DNA of 64,000 bases from Ruegeria marina (GTDB taxonomy: Bacteria > Pseudomonadota > Alphaproteobacteria > Rhodobacterales > Rhodobacteraceae), in assembly GCF_900101475.1 (NCBI RefSeq), contig NZ_FMZV01000013.1, positions 1 through 64,000 on the forward strand, read 5' to 3'. This document shows, one piece after another, positions 29,037-38,396 of the stretch. Position 1 is the stretch's first letter. Every line of letters begins with the position of its first letter. A model generated the notes under the pieces. That model was not told where the DNA came from. It made no database searches and saw only the letters and a program-made list of their open reading frames with translations. Position numbers and translations under genes: made by a program.

Positions 29037-29977
29037 ACCGTGTTCCAGACATGGTCGGCGCAGGCAAGATCCTGCGCGGCGATCCCGAGCGAGCGGTAGA
29101 GCGTGATCCCATCCGGGCCGCTGCGCCCCGGCACGGCGCCAGCCAGGACCTCGCCGATCTCTGCCTGAACATGATCCTTGGTCATTGTGCCGCTTTCCAG
29201 CGCCGAAATGATCTCGCGCGCCTGGGCAAAGGCCGAGGGGCGGTAATCGACGAATAGCTGCGATTTCATGACCAGCGCCGCGTCGATTTCCTGCATCGAG
29301 GGGATCGAGGCGCCCACCGCGTTCACATGGGTGCCGGGGCCGATCCAGTCGCCGTGCAGGACCACCGAGGCCGAAGAGGTGACCGTGCAGACGATATCGG
29401 CCCCTGCAACCGCCCGTTCCGCATCCGGAGCGGCGGTAAAGGCGATGCCGGGATGATGATCCGCCATCCGCCGGGCAAATTCGGCAGCGCGCTCGGGCGT
29501 GCGCCCCGCGATCCTGATTTCGGAGACATCGCGCACAAGTGTCAGCGCCTCGACATGGCTTTCGGCCTGTTCTCCGGTGCCGATCAACGCCAGCACCCGT
29601 GCGTCGGGCCGGGCCAGCGCCCGCGTGGCCACGGCGGTTGCGGCTGCGGTACGGATCGCGGTGATCGCATCGGCATCCATTGACACGCTGGGCCGCCCGG
29701 TCTCGGGGTCGAACAGCAGCACCGTGCCGATATGCGAACTCAGCCCCCTGGCGGGATTGCCGGGAAACAGGCTCAGAACCTTGACGCCGTAGATCGTCGG
29801 GTCACTCAGTGCGCCGGGCATCACGCCCAGCCGGTTGGTGCCGTCGATATCCATCACCGTGCGCAGCGGCAGATTGGCCTTTCCCTGCGAAACCCGGATC
29901 ATCGTTTTTTCGACGATCTCGATCGCGTCCAGTATCGGCAGGTGCCGACGAACATCCTCTGCGTTCAGAACTTTCAT
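29030..29977 (-). CDS. Ornithine cyclodeaminase/mu-crystallin-family protein
   Basis: A 315-residue NAD-binding protein of the ornithine cyclodeaminase/mu-crystallin family. 'LSLFPGNPARGLSSHIGTVLLFD', 'DADAITAIRTAAATAVA', the Rossmann loop 'LALIGTGEQAESHVEAL' and 'VNAVGASIPSMQEID' are characteristic. Members include ornithine cyclodeaminase, alanine dehydrogenase and imine reductases, so the exact reaction is open. ATG 29977 has GGAGAGG upstream and overlaps the stop of the alpha/beta hydrolase gene (ATGA); an ATG 27 bases further upstream is less likely. Confidence 0.87.
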   Translation of the reverse strand: MKVLNAEDVRRHLPILDAIEIVEKTMIRVSQGKANLPLRTVMDIDGTNRLGVMPGALSDPTIYGVKVLSLFPGNPARGLSSHIGTVLLFDPETGRPSVSMDADAITAIRTAAATAVATRALARPDARVLALIGTGEQAESHVEALTLVRDVSEIRIAGRTPERAAEFARRMADHHPGIAFTAAPDAERAVAGADIVCTVTSSASVVLHGDWIGPGTHVNAVGASIPSMQEIDAALVMKSQLFVDYRPSAFAQAREIISALESGTMTKDHVQAEIGEVLAGAVPGRSGPDGITLYRSLGIAAQDLACADHVWNTVQ

Positions 29978-30831
29978 GACAGGCTCTCCTCTCCGTCGGT
30001 CCAATAGGTGCCACCGGACGGCAGGCCCAGAACTTCGCGCAGCAGTGCGGTATAGGCCTCTGGTCCGGTAACATAGGGAAAGTGACTTGCAGCTCGGAAA
30101 CGGAAGGTGCGTGCCGGGTTCAGTGCTGCCTTCAGACCAGCCCGCATCTGCGGATGGATCAGATGGTCGTCATCGCTTTCGACCGTGAAGATGCGGTTTT
30201 GCGGCAGGCACTGCGCGGGCAGGTCCGGTGCCGTCTTCAGCGCCTGCAACCGGGCGCGCAATTCCCCTTCGGGAATGCGGCCGCGCACTTCGCGCAGCAG
30301 CAGAGCCGCCAGATCGCGATAGCGGTGATCGTTGGCGCACCACCCCTGCAACCCGGTCTCGAATCCGGCCCGCAGTGTGTCGATCGGCGTGGCCATCAGG
30401 TCCAGCGAATATGGCGGCACCTGGTCGATCCCCTGGACCGAGGCCAGTGTATTGGCCGCCACCAGCCCGCCGCAAAGCTCGGGTCTGATGGCGGTCAGAT
30501 ATTGCGCCAGATACCCGCCCAGCGACGAGCCGAGCACCGTTGCGCCCTGCAGTCCGGCCTCGGCGATCAATTGCGCCAGATCGTCCGCCCAGTCGGGGAT
30601 GCCACCCGAGGCGGGATAGCTGACCGAGAGGATGCGTGCCTCGCCCGACAGCGCCACGATCTGTTGCCAGAAGATATCGGCCCGGCCCAGCGTGCCGGGT
30701 ATGAGCAGCAGTGCGGGGCCGTTTTGCCCCGCCCGGATCACGCCCCAGTCGCGGCGATGCACGACATGGCGTGCCTCGGGATGCAGCGTCGCGAACCGGT
30801 CACGTTCGGCAACAAGATCGCGTGTCGCCAT
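29974..30831 (-). CDS. Alpha/beta-fold hydrolase
   Basis: A 285-residue alpha/beta hydrolase. Oxyanion-hole region 'LLLIPGTLGRADIFWQQ', nucleophile elbow 'GSSLGGYLA' with Ser at about 104, and a C-terminal His in 'RAASHFPYVTGP' form the expected triad elements. No signal peptide. It overlaps the cyclodeaminase-like gene by 4 bases and lies 3 bases after pepT, so the three form one minus-strand unit. The substrate is unknown; an ester or amide linked to the neighbouring amino-acid enzymes is a guess. Confidence 0.87.
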   Translation of the reverse strand: MATRDLVAERDRFATLHPEARHVVHRRDWGVIRAGQNGPALLLIPGTLGRADIFWQQIVALSGEARILSVSYPASGGIPDWADDLAQLIAEAGLQGATVLGSSLGGYLAQYLTAIRPELCGGLVAANTLASVQGIDQVPPYSLDLMATPIDTLRAGFETGLQGWCANDHRYRDLAALLLREVRGRIPEGELRARLQALKTAPDLPAQCLPQNRIFTVESDDDHLIHPQMRAGLKAALNPARTFRFRAASHFPYVTGPEAYTALLREVLGLPSGGTYWTDGEESLS

Positions 30832-30834
30832 GCC

Positions 30835-32073
30835 TCAGCCCCTTGCCGCCATCTGCGCCAGCGTCAGGCAGGTGCGCGTTGCGGTGGCCATGTCCTGAAC
30901 CGAAATCCATTCCAGCGGGCCGTGGATGCACTGCATGCCGGTAAAGATGTTCGGTGTCGGCACACCCATTTCGGTCAGGCGCGACCCGTCGGTGCCGCCC
31001 CGGATCGGGACCGAGACCGGCTCCACCCCCTGCGCCCGCGCTGCCTCGCGCGCCAGCTCGACCGGGGTCATGTCCTTTTCCAGCCAATAGCGCATGTTTC
31101 GGTACTGCGGGTAGATCTCGCATTTGATCGCCGCGCGCGGCTCGCCCGCCTGCACGGTGGCGCAGACCTGGCGCAGCAGCTCGCCCTTGGCAGCCAGCCC
31201 GTCCCGCTCGAAATCGCGCAGGATGAACTTGATCACCATCTGCGACGAGCCGCCGTCCATGTCGGTGGCGTGGATGAATCCCTCGCGGTCGGCGGTGGTT
31301 TCGGGGGTCATCGTTGCCTGTGGCAGGGTTTGTACAATCTTCGAGGCGAGGTGGATCGCGTTGACCATCTTCTCCTTGGCCCAGCCAGGATGGATCGACA
31401 CGCCCGTCACCGTCACCACCGCGCGGTCGGCCGAGAAGCTTTCGTATTCGATCTCACCCACTTGTCCGCCATCCAGCGTATAGGCGAAATCGGCGCGCAG
31501 GTCCTTGGGCAACCGTTCGTTCACGCCGCGCCCGATTTCCTCGTCGGGGGTAAAGGCCACCCGGACCGGGCCGCGCCCGATGTCGGGGTTGTTCAGCAGA
31601 TGCCGCGCCATGGTCATGATGATGGCCACGCCCGCCTTGTCATCGGCCCCCAACAGCGTGGTGCCCGAAGCGGTGATCAGGTCGTGACCGATCTTTTCCG
31701 CCAGATAGGGGTGCTCGGCGGGCGACAGAACCAAAGCGGGATCGTCAGGAAAGGTGATGTCGCCGCCATTATATCCCTTGATCACGCGGGGCTTTACCCC
31801 GGTCGCATTGAATTGCGGTGCGGTGTCCACATGGGCGAGGAAGCCGATGGTTGGTCCCGGCGCGGTACCGGGGATGGTGGCCAGCACGGTGCCGTAATCG
31901 GTCAGTTCTACATCCTGCGCGCCCATTGCGGCCAGTTCGTCGCGCAGCAGGTTCAGCATGCCGAACTGGCAGGCGGTGCTGGGGGTGCCGGGTGCGGTCT
32001 CGTCGCTCTGGCTGTCGATGGCGGCATAGCGTACAAGCCGCTCCTGAAGCTCCTGATCGAATTGGTCTTGCAT
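30835..32073 (-). CDS. pepT: Peptidase T (tripeptidase)
   Basis: A 412-residue M20-family aminotripeptidase that releases the N-terminal residue from tripeptides. Zinc ligands and catalytic residues are visible: 'FLAHVDTAPQFN' (His, Asp), 'LLGADDKAGVAII' (bridging Asp), 'FTPDEEIGRG' (Glu pair), 'DGGQVGEIEYE' and 'GGTDGSRLTEMG'. ATG 32073 with AGGAG five bases before is preferred over an ATG 27 bases upstream. First gene of the minus-strand run with the hydrolase and cyclodeaminase-like genes, suggesting peptide or amino-acid scavenging. Confidence 0.93.
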   Translation of the reverse strand: MQDQFDQELQERLVRYAAIDSQSDETAPGTPSTACQFGMLNLLRDELAAMGAQDVELTDYGTVLATIPGTAPGPTIGFLAHVDTAPQFNATGVKPRVIKGYNGGDITFPDDPALVLSPAEHPYLAEKIGHDLITASGTTLLGADDKAGVAIIMTMARHLLNNPDIGRGPVRVAFTPDEEIGRGVNERLPKDLRADFAYTLDGGQVGEIEYESFSADRAVVTVTGVSIHPGWAKEKMVNAIHLASKIVQTLPQATMTPETTADREGFIHATDMDGGSSQMVIKFILRDFERDGLAAKGELLRQVCATVQAGEPRAAIKCEIYPQYRNMRYWLEKDMTPVELAREAARAQGVEPVSVPIRGGTDGSRLTEMGVPTPNIFTGMQCIHGPLEWISVQDMATATRTCLTLAQMAARG

Positions 32074-32242
32074 GTCATCTCCTGCGGTTGCCGCGATCAA
32101 AGAGGCGGGACCGGGTCAAGTCAAGCGGGCCGCTACGCCACCTTCGAGTGCCGCAAAAAGACGGGCGGACTGGCCAGCATGCTTTACCTCTGGGCCCCGG
32201 ACCGCTAGCCATTGCGGGAAACCAGAGGGAAAGGACCGTGCC

Positions 32243-33079
32243 ATGATCGAAACCGTCTCGGAAAACGCCTGTTTCGGGGGCGTTCAGGGGGTCTATCGCC
32301 ATGCCTCCGCAGCCACCGGTTGCGACATGACCTTTGGCCTGTTTCTGCCGGTCGAGGCCAAGGACGGCCCGGTGCCGGTGCTTTGGTACCTGTCGGGTCT
32401 GACCTGCACCCACGAGAACGCGATGGTCAAGGCGGGTGCACAGGGCTGGGCCGCCGAACAGGGCATCGCGCTGGTCTTTCCCGATACCTCGCCGCGCGGC
32501 GAGGGCGTGGCCGACCACCCCGACTATGACCTGGGTCAGGGCGCGGGCTTTTACGTGAACGCCACGCAGGAGCCCTGGGCACCGCATTTCCGCATGTGGG
32601 ATTATGTCGCCGACGAGCTGCCCGCGCTTTTGGCGGAACATTTCCCCATCGACCCCGAGCGGCAGTCGATCACCGGCCATTCCATGGGCGGGCATGGCGC
32701 GCTGACCCTGGCGATGAACCTGCCGGGCCGTTACCGCTCGGTCTCGGCCTTTGCGCCGATTTCGAACCCGACGGGCAGCGACTGGGGCCGCAAGCAACTG
32801 ACCGCCTATCTGGGGGATGATGAGGCCGCATGGGCCAAACATGATGCGACGCTGATGATGAAGGCCAAGGGCTTTGACGGTCCGATCCTGATCGACACCG
32901 GCACCAACGACCAGTTCATCGACCTGCTGCGCCCCGAGGCGCTGGCCGCCGCCATCGCTGAACGCCGCCAGCAGGCGACCATGCGGCTGCAACCGGGTTA
33001 TGATCATTCCTATTTCTTCGTGTCCAGTTTCATGGAGGACCACGTGAGTTTCCATGCCGACGCCTTGTACCGGGATTGA
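32243..33079 (+). CDS. fghA: S-formylglutathione hydrolase
   Basis: A 278-residue esterase-D-type serine hydrolase of glutathione-dependent formaldehyde oxidation, splitting S-formylglutathione to formate and glutathione. 'WYLSGLTCTHENAM', 'VFPDTSPRGEG', nucleophile 'GHSMGGHGAL', 'LIDTGTNDQF' and the final His in 'GYDHSYFF' match the family. It is 3 bases from sthA. The partner formaldehyde dehydrogenase is not in this window. Its location near a PQQ alcohol dehydrogenase cluster hints at one-carbon side products, but that is only contextual. Confidence 0.94.
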   Translation: MIETVSENACFGGVQGVYRHASAATGCDMTFGLFLPVEAKDGPVPVLWYLSGLTCTHENAMVKAGAQGWAAEQGIALVFPDTSPRGEGVADHPDYDLGQGAGFYVNATQEPWAPHFRMWDYVADELPALLAEHFPIDPERQSITGHSMGGHGALTLAMNLPGRYRSVSAFAPISNPTGSDWGRKQLTAYLGDDEAAWAKHDATLMMKAKGFDGPILIDTGTNDQFIDLLRPEALAAAIAERRQQATMRLQPGYDHSYFFVSSFMEDHVSFHADALYRD

Positions 33080-33082
33080 TCC

Positions 33083-34534
33083 ATGAACGGCCATGACTAC
33101 GATCTGATCATCATCGGGTCCGGCCCCTCGGGGCGTGCCGCCGCGATACAGGCGGGAAAACTGAAGCGCCGGGTGCTGGTGATCGACCGCAAGGACCGGC
33201 TGGGCGGTGTTTCGGTACATACCGGTACAATCCCGTCCAAGACCCTGCGCGAGACGATGCTGAACCTGTCGGGCTGGCGCGAGCGCAGCTTTTACGGCCT
33301 GTCCTACCGGGTCAAGGACCGGATCAGCGCCGAGGACCTCAAGGCGCGGCTGCACATGACGCTCGATTACGAGGTCGACGTGCTGGAACATCAGTTCAAC
33401 CGCAACCATGTGGACACGCTGAACGGGCTGGCCCGGTTCGTCGGCCCGCACGAGATCGAAGTCGCGACCGAGGCCGGGGAAACCACGCGCCTGACCGCGT
33501 CGAAGTTCCTGATCGCCACGGGAACCAAGACCTATCGTCCGGATTACGTTCCGTTCAACGGGCGCACCGTGGTCGATGGCGACGAGTTCCTGGAGATGGA
33601 GGCGATCCCCCGCTCGCTCGCCGTGATCGGTGCGGGCGTGATCGGTGTGGAATATGCCACGATGTTCTCGGCGCTGGATGTGCGGGTTACGCTGATCGAG
33701 CCGCGCGAGACGTTTCTCGACTTCATCGACCGGCGTCTGATCGAGGATTTTACCCATCAGATAAGGGAAAACGGGGTCGATCTGCGGTTGGGCTCGGCAG
33801 TGGAAAGGATTGAGGATGCCGGCGATCATGTCGAGATCAGCCTTGCCAACAAGCGGCATGTGCGGGCCGAAATGCTGCTGTTCGCCGCCGGACGCATGGG
33901 CGCGACCTCGGCGCTGAACCTCGATGCGGTGGGGCTCAAGACCGACCACCGCAACCGGATCGCGGTGGACCGCAGGACCTATCAGACGGCGGTTCCGCAT
34001 ATCTATGCGACCGGCGACGTGATCGGGCATCCGTCGCTGGCCTCGACCTCGTTGCAGCAGGGGCGGGTGGCCGCCTGCCATGCGCTGGAAACCCCGACGC
34101 TGCCGGAAAGCCCCTGGTATCCCTACGGAATCTACTCGGTGCCCGAGATGTCCACCTGTGGCATGTCCGAGGAGGAGTTGCAGGAGCGCGGCATCCCCTA
34201 CGAGGTGGGCGTGGCGCGGTTCCGCGAAACCTCGCGCGGACATATCATGGGGCTGGAACATGGCATGTTGAAGATGCTTCTATCCTTGAAGACAAGGCGG
34301 GTTCTGGGCGTGCAGATCGTGGGCGAGGGGGCTACCGAACTGATCCATATCGCGCAGGCGGTGATGAACCTCAAAGGCACGGTGGACTATTTCGTACAGA
34401 ATACGTTCAACTACCCGACGCTTGCCGAAGCCTACAAGATCGCCGGACTCGACGCCTTCAACCGGATGCCGATCCCCGAGGAATTCAAGGTGCGCCGCAA
34501 GGAAGCCATCACACCGGAAGACCCGCAGAACTGA
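33083..34534 (+). CDS. sthA: Soluble (Si-specific) NAD(P)+ transhydrogenase
   Basis: A 483-residue flavoprotein that exchanges hydride between NADPH and NAD+ in the cytosol. FAD loop 'LIIIGSGPSGRAAAIQAG', NAD loop 'LAVIGAGVIGVEYATMF', and 'HIYATGDVIGHPSLASTS' are standard for the disulfide-reductase superfamily. The region of the redox disulfide reads 'GGVSVHTGTIPSKTLRE', with no cysteine, which excludes dihydrolipoamide dehydrogenase or glutathione reductase and supports SthA. It follows fghA after 3 bases. Role: NADPH/NADH balance. Confidence 0.93.
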   Translation: MNGHDYDLIIIGSGPSGRAAAIQAGKLKRRVLVIDRKDRLGGVSVHTGTIPSKTLRETMLNLSGWRERSFYGLSYRVKDRISAEDLKARLHMTLDYEVDVLEHQFNRNHVDTLNGLARFVGPHEIEVATEAGETTRLTASKFLIATGTKTYRPDYVPFNGRTVVDGDEFLEMEAIPRSLAVIGAGVIGVEYATMFSALDVRVTLIEPRETFLDFIDRRLIEDFTHQIRENGVDLRLGSAVERIEDAGDHVEISLANKRHVRAEMLLFAAGRMGATSALNLDAVGLKTDHRNRIAVDRRTYQTAVPHIYATGDVIGHPSLASTSLQQGRVAACHALETPTLPESPWYPYGIYSVPEMSTCGMSEEELQERGIPYEVGVARFRETSRGHIMGLEHGMLKMLLSLKTRRVLGVQIVGEGATELIHIAQAVMNLKGTVDYFVQNTFNYPTLAEAYKIAGLDAFNRMPIPEEFKVRRKEAITPEDPQN

Positions 34535-34568
34535 CCGTTTTGTACCCGTCGGGCGGGTCAATCGTCTG

Positions 34569-34586
34569 TTACGCGACACCGCGTAA
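34569..34586 (+). terminator. Hairpin after sthA
   Basis: A perfect 7-bp inverted repeat, TTACGCG at 34569-34575 and CGCGTAA at 34580-34586, with a 4-base loop, followed by AACGAT. It lies 35 bases after the sthA stop and in front of the GntR regulator; it may end the fghA-sthA transcript, although no U-run is present. Confidence 0.35.
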
Positions 34587-34643
34587 AACGATATCCCAGC
34601 CGTGACAAAGTGTTCATGAGCGACTAAGTTGGAGAGAAAAGAC

Positions 34644-34658
34644 TGAATTCCGAGTTCA
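34644..34658. promoter_or_regulatory. Operator-like palindrome upstream of the GntR gene (copy 1 of 4)
   Basis: TGAATTC-C-GAGTTCA, one mismatch from the consensus TGAATTC-N-GAATTCA that recurs at 38542, 38705 and 46558. It ends 19 bases before the GntR start codon, so it probably mediates autoregulation. Confidence 0.65.
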
Positions 34659-34677
34659 GTGTATCTGGAGAATGCGC

Positions 34678-35427
34678 GTGCAACGATTGTCGAGCGTCCC
34701 GAGCAGGACCGAGCAGGTTTATCAATCCGTTCGGGAAAGCATCTGTGATTGTGTCCTGGAACCGGGCACCCATCTGATTCAGGAGGAACTGGCCGCAACG
34801 CTGGGCGTGTCCCGCCAGCCGATCCAGCAGGCGATGCTTTTGCTCAAGAATGACGGGCTGGTGGTCGAGACCGGCGGGCGCGGGCTCTATGTGGCGCCGA
34901 TCGACCGCGCGGGCATGGAGCATCATTATCAGATCCGGATGGTGCTGGACCAGCTTGCCGCGCGTCTCGTGGCCGAGCAGTCGCGGTCGGACTCGGCCTT
35001 TCGGTCGCGGCTGCGGCGCGAAGGCGACGCCATTCTGGCCACCGGCTCGGGCGCGCTCGAGAGTGGCAGCGCAGCGGATGCCGTGCGCCATGACGTGGCG
35101 TTTCACACTTTCATCTATGACATGTCGGGCAATCCCCAGATCCGACCAACGGCCGAGGCGCATTGGCTGTTTCTCAGGCGGGTCATGATCGGGGTGCTGT
35201 TGCACGCCGAGCGGGGACCGCTGGTCTGGGCGCAGCACGAACACATCCTCGATGCGCTGGTTGCGGGCGACGTGGAGGGGGCGGTTGCTCTGGCCACGGA
35301 ACATGTTACCGGCGCAAAGAACGCGCTGCTTGCCGCCATGGCGTCGGGGAAGGCGGACCATTTGTTCGCGTCCCCGGGCGAAGCGGATGCACGGCCTCAG
35401 AGCGGCGAGATTCAGGTGCGGCGATAG
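34678..35427 (+). CDS. GntR-family regulator with FCD domain
   Basis: A 249-residue FadR-subfamily regulator. N-terminal winged helix: 'TEQVYQSVRESICDCVLEPG' then 'EELAATLGVSRQPIQQAMLLL'. The C-terminal helical FCD domain has metal/ligand residues in 'RHDVAFHTFIYDMSGN' and 'WAQHEHILDALVAGD'. GTG 34678 lies 7 bases after GGAG; ATG 34672 in the same frame has that GGAG only one base away and is the less likely start. It converges on pqqE with a 16-base overlap. The four TGAATTC-N-GAATTCA palindromes at this gene, pqqA, the cytochrome gene and the CoA ligase gene make it the likely regulator of the PQQ/alcohol region; the effector is unknown. Confidence 0.9.
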   Translation: MQRLSSVPSRTEQVYQSVRESICDCVLEPGTHLIQEELAATLGVSRQPIQQAMLLLKNDGLVVETGGRGLYVAPIDRAGMEHHYQIRMVLDQLAARLVAEQSRSDSAFRSRLRREGDAILATGSGALESGSAADAVRHDVAFHTFIYDMSGNPQIRPTAEAHWLFLRRVMIGVLLHAERGPLVWAQHEHILDALVAGDVEGAVALATEHVTGAKNALLAAMASGKADHLFASPGEADARPQSGEIQVRR

Positions 35428-36485
35428 ATATAGGTGTCGTCGGCTTTGCCCTCTTCGGCCAGGAGGGCATCCAGCACGGCGCGGCCTGGGCTCTTGCGGC
35501 AGACGGGGTCGGGGGCAGAGGCATCTCCGAGGATCGCAAGGGCCTGGCAACGGCAGCCGCCGAAATCCACTTCGCGGCGGTCGCAGGACCGGCACAGATC
35601 CGGCATCCAGTCGGTACCGCGATAGGCGTTGAAGGCCGGGCTATCGTGCCAGATTGCAGCCAGCGGACGATCCGTGACACGTTCGAATATGAGATGCGGG
35701 ATTGTCTGCGCCGCGTGGCAAGGCAGGACAGTGCCATCGGGGGTCACATTCAGCCCGGTTGATCCCCAGCCGCTCATGCAGGCTTTCGGCAGGTCGGAAT
35801 AGTAATCCGGCGGCACGAAATCGATGACCAGCCGTCTCTTCATCTGCTCGACGGCATCGCGCACAATGCCTTTCGCCCGATCAACCTGGGCGCGGGTGGG
35901 TTGCAGACGCGCCCGGTTGGCCAGGGCCCAGCCCTGGAACTGCACGCAGGCGATTTCGATCCGGCGCGCGCCCAGCCGTTCGGCCATGGCAATCGTGGCG
36001 GGCAGGTCATCGAGGTTGTCGCGGTGCATCACCGCGTTCAGCGTCAGCGGAAATCCCAGGCGCGCGATATGATCCGCGACCTGCATCTTGCGGTCGAAAC
36101 CGCCCTTGTAGCCGCCGATCCGGTCGGCGATCTCGGCGCGCACGCCCTGCACCGACAACTGGATGTGATCCAGCCCGGCGTCGTTCAGCGCCTCGAGCCG
36201 CGCCTCGGTCAGGCCGATGCCGGAGGTGATGAGATTGGTGTAGAGCCCCGCTTCGCGCGCGGCGATCACAAGCTCGACAAGATCGCGGCGCGAGGCAGGC
36301 TCGCCACCGGACAGATGCAGTTGCAGAACGCCCAGATCGGCCGCCTGACGGAATACGTCGGCCCATTGTTCCGTGGTCAGTTCCCTGTCCCGCGCGGTCA
36401 GTTCCTGCGGGTTGGAGCAATAGGGGCACATCAGCGGACAACGGTGGGTCAGTTCGGCGAGCATCGCCAGCGGCAGGTCAGGCAT
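35412..36485 (-). CDS. pqqE: PqqA peptide cyclase (radical SAM)
   Basis: A 357-residue radical SAM enzyme that links Glu and Tyr side chains of PqqA by a carbon-carbon bond. The SAM cluster motif is 'HRCPLMCPYCSNP' (CxxxCxxC) and the SPASM region near the C-terminus carries the auxiliary-cluster cysteines ('VLPCHAAQ', 'DLCRSCDRREVDFGGCRCQA', 'PVCRKSP'). ATG 36485 overlaps the pqqD end by 8 bases; upstream ATGs would lie deep inside pqqD. Last gene of pqqABCDE. Confidence 0.95.
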   Translation of the reverse strand: MPDLPLAMLAELTHRCPLMCPYCSNPQELTARDRELTTEQWADVFRQAADLGVLQLHLSGGEPASRRDLVELVIAAREAGLYTNLITSGIGLTEARLEALNDAGLDHIQLSVQGVRAEIADRIGGYKGGFDRKMQVADHIARLGFPLTLNAVMHRDNLDDLPATIAMAERLGARRIEIACVQFQGWALANRARLQPTRAQVDRAKGIVRDAVEQMKRRLVIDFVPPDYYSDLPKACMSGWGSTGLNVTPDGTVLPCHAAQTIPHLIFERVTDRPLAAIWHDSPAFNAYRGTDWMPDLCRSCDRREVDFGGCRCQALAILGDASAPDPVCRKSPGRAVLDALLAEEGKADDTYIYRRT

Positions 36486-36756
36486 GTTTGAACTCCACAA
36501 GGCGTTTTTCCGCCAGATCGCCAAGGTATTCCATCACGTCGGTTTCGATCTGGTCCCGTGGCGCGGCGAAGGTTCGGGCCAGATCCTCGCTGATCGCGCG
36601 AACCGACTGTGTCCCCGTCACGCGCGACAGCACTTCGGTTCCGATCTGATCGAGCATCAGCACCCGCTCGGGGCCCAGAAGGACCGGAACACCGCGCACC
36701 CGGTCATGCGCGCAGCGCACGCCGCGGGGCAGGTAGGGGACCGACTGCGGGGTCAC
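36478..36756 (-). CDS. pqqD: PQQ biosynthesis peptide chaperone
   Basis: A 92-residue PqqD with the RiPP recognition fold that presents PqqA to PqqE. 'YLPRGVRCAHDRVRGVPVLLGPE', 'LDQIGTEVLSRV' and 'VMEYLGDLAEKRLVEF' are typical. It overlaps pqqC by 4 bases and pqqE by 8 bases, so stoichiometric translation with both is likely. Confidence 0.94.
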   Translation of the reverse strand: MTPQSVPYLPRGVRCAHDRVRGVPVLLGPERVLMLDQIGTEVLSRVTGTQSVRAISEDLARTFAAPRDQIETDVMEYLGDLAEKRLVEFKHA

Positions 36757-37496
36757 AACAGCCCCTCGCCGGGTTGCCAGGCGCCGGGCGGGATGCGGCT
36801 GGGTTCCACGTAGGCGGACCAGAGCGCGTCAAGCTGGGCCCAGAGAACCTCGGTCTTGAAGATGAGCGCGCGCGCGGCGGCGTCCTGATCTGCCTTTGTC
36901 ACGGCGCGATCGAGGACCCAGGCCAGGCCAAAGGCCACGTCCTGCGGCGCCTCGGTCAGGCGATGCTTGAAATAAGAGATCGTGGTCTCATTTGCGAATT
37001 CGTAGTGTTTCAGCAGCCCGGCGATCCGGTCGGCGTGGATCTTGGGCGCGAACAGCTCGGTCAGCGACGAGGCGACGGCAAGCAGCAGCGGCTCGTCGCG
37101 CACGAAACGGACATAGGCATCCACCGCAAAGCGGGTGGCGGGCAGGATGCCGACCTCGGAGGCCACGTAATCCGGGTCAAGCCCGACCCCTTCGGCCAGC
37201 TTCAGCCAGCGGGCGATGCCGCCTTCACCGGGGGCCCGCCCGTCGTGATCCTCGATCCGCGAACGCCAGGCGCGGCGCAGCGCGGGGTCGGAGACGCGCG
37301 ACATGAAGGCTGCGTCCTTCATCGGGATGCGTGACTGGTAATAGTAGCGGTTGATGACCCAGGCGCGTACCTGATCCGGCGTGCAATCGCCGGAATGTAG
37401 GCGCTGATGGAAAGGATGCCTGTCGTGATAGCGTTCTTCGCCGATGGCGCGCAGGCGCGCTTCGAAAAACTCTCTGGTGTCCGGCCTGGCGGTCAT
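36753..37496 (-). CDS. pqqC: Pyrroloquinoline-quinone synthase
   Basis: A 247-residue cofactorless oxidase that performs the last ring closure and eight-electron oxidation to PQQ. The family segments 'HPFHQRLHSGDCTPDQVRAW', 'NRYYYQSRIPMKDAAF', 'EDHDGRAPGEGGIARWL' and 'LKHYEFANETTISYFKHRL' are all present. ATG 37496 overlaps the pqqB stop (ATGA); the longer opening adds 12 unlikely residues. Confidence 0.96.
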   Translation of the reverse strand: MTARPDTREFFEARLRAIGEERYHDRHPFHQRLHSGDCTPDQVRAWVINRYYYQSRIPMKDAAFMSRVSDPALRRAWRSRIEDHDGRAPGEGGIARWLKLAEGVGLDPDYVASEVGILPATRFAVDAYVRFVRDEPLLLAVASSLTELFAPKIHADRIAGLLKHYEFANETTISYFKHRLTEAPQDVAFGLAWVLDRAVTKADQDAAARALIFKTEVLWAQLDALWSAYVEPSRIPPGAWQPGEGLL

Positions 37497-38380
37497 GGCG
37501 TGATCTCCTGTCCGTCCCGTGCGATTTCCCATCCGGCGCGCATCAGCGCGGCGCGCTCGGGGCCGTCCGGTTGCAGCACGGGGTTGGTGTTGTTGACGTG
37601 GATAAAGACCTTGCGTGCATTGATCGGAGCAAGGCGGGCGAGGCTGCCCATGTCCCCCTGCATCGGGAGATGGCCCATCCGCGCCCCGGTCTTTTCCCCG
37701 GTGCCGGTGCGGGCCATGTCGTCGTTCTCCCAGACCGTGCCGTCGAACAGCAGCAGGTCAACGTCACGGAGTCGGTCAACCAGCCAATCGGGCAGGGCGG
37801 CACAGCCGGGGATATAGGCAACCTTGCGCCTGCCGTCCTCGATCATCAGCCCGATGGTCTGTTCGCCGATCTCCTGCAAACCGACGGTCTCGCCTTCGAG
37901 AAACAGCGCCACCTTGCCCGGCACGGCAAACGGGGTCAGAGTCAGGTCGGGCAGGGGGGTTATGGTCTGTTCCAGCGCAAAACCGGTTCGGGGAATCAAA
38001 GTCCGGTCCATCACGTCGAAGATCCGGTTGGCTTCGAGCGTCTGCAGGATGTCGGCGGTGCCGAAAACCGTGAACCCGGTCTTTTCGCGCAGAGTCAGAA
38101 GGCCGGCGATGTGATCCACATCCGCGTTTGTAAGCACCACGGCGGCAATCGGCGTGTCGCGAAGCCCCCGAGGGTGCAGCGCCGGCGTTGCCTGGATCTG
38201 TGCGCGAATGTCGGGCGATGCATTCAGCAGCACCCAGGACGCGCCGTCTACCGAGATCGCCACCGAGGACTGTGTCATCGGGGCGATCCTGCCTGCTCGG
38301 GCATCGGTGCAGTTCCGGCACCCGCAATTCCATTGGGGCAGCCCGCCTCCGGCTGCTGCCCCAAGTACCTTCACGATCAT
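37493..38380 (-). CDS. pqqB: PQQ biosynthesis protein B
   Basis: A 295-residue metallo-beta-lactamase-fold protein that oxidises the cross-linked tyrosine during PQQ formation. 'VKVLGAAAGGGLPQWNCGCRNC' holds the conserved CxCxxC-type zinc site and 'LTNADVDHIAGLL' the metal-binding segment; 'FIHVNNTNPVL' is the C-terminal signature. It starts 16 bases after pqqA and overlaps pqqC. Confidence 0.95.
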   Translation of the reverse strand: MIVKVLGAAAGGGLPQWNCGCRNCTDARAGRIAPMTQSSVAISVDGASWVLLNASPDIRAQIQATPALHPRGLRDTPIAAVVLTNADVDHIAGLLTLREKTGFTVFGTADILQTLEANRIFDVMDRTLIPRTGFALEQTITPLPDLTLTPFAVPGKVALFLEGETVGLQEIGEQTIGLMIEDGRRKVAYIPGCAALPDWLVDRLRDVDLLLFDGTVWENDDMARTGTGEKTGARMGHLPMQGDMGSLARLAPINARKVFIHVNNTNPVLQPDGPERAALMRAGWEIARDGQEITP

Positions 38381-38396
38381 GAAATCCGACGGCGAA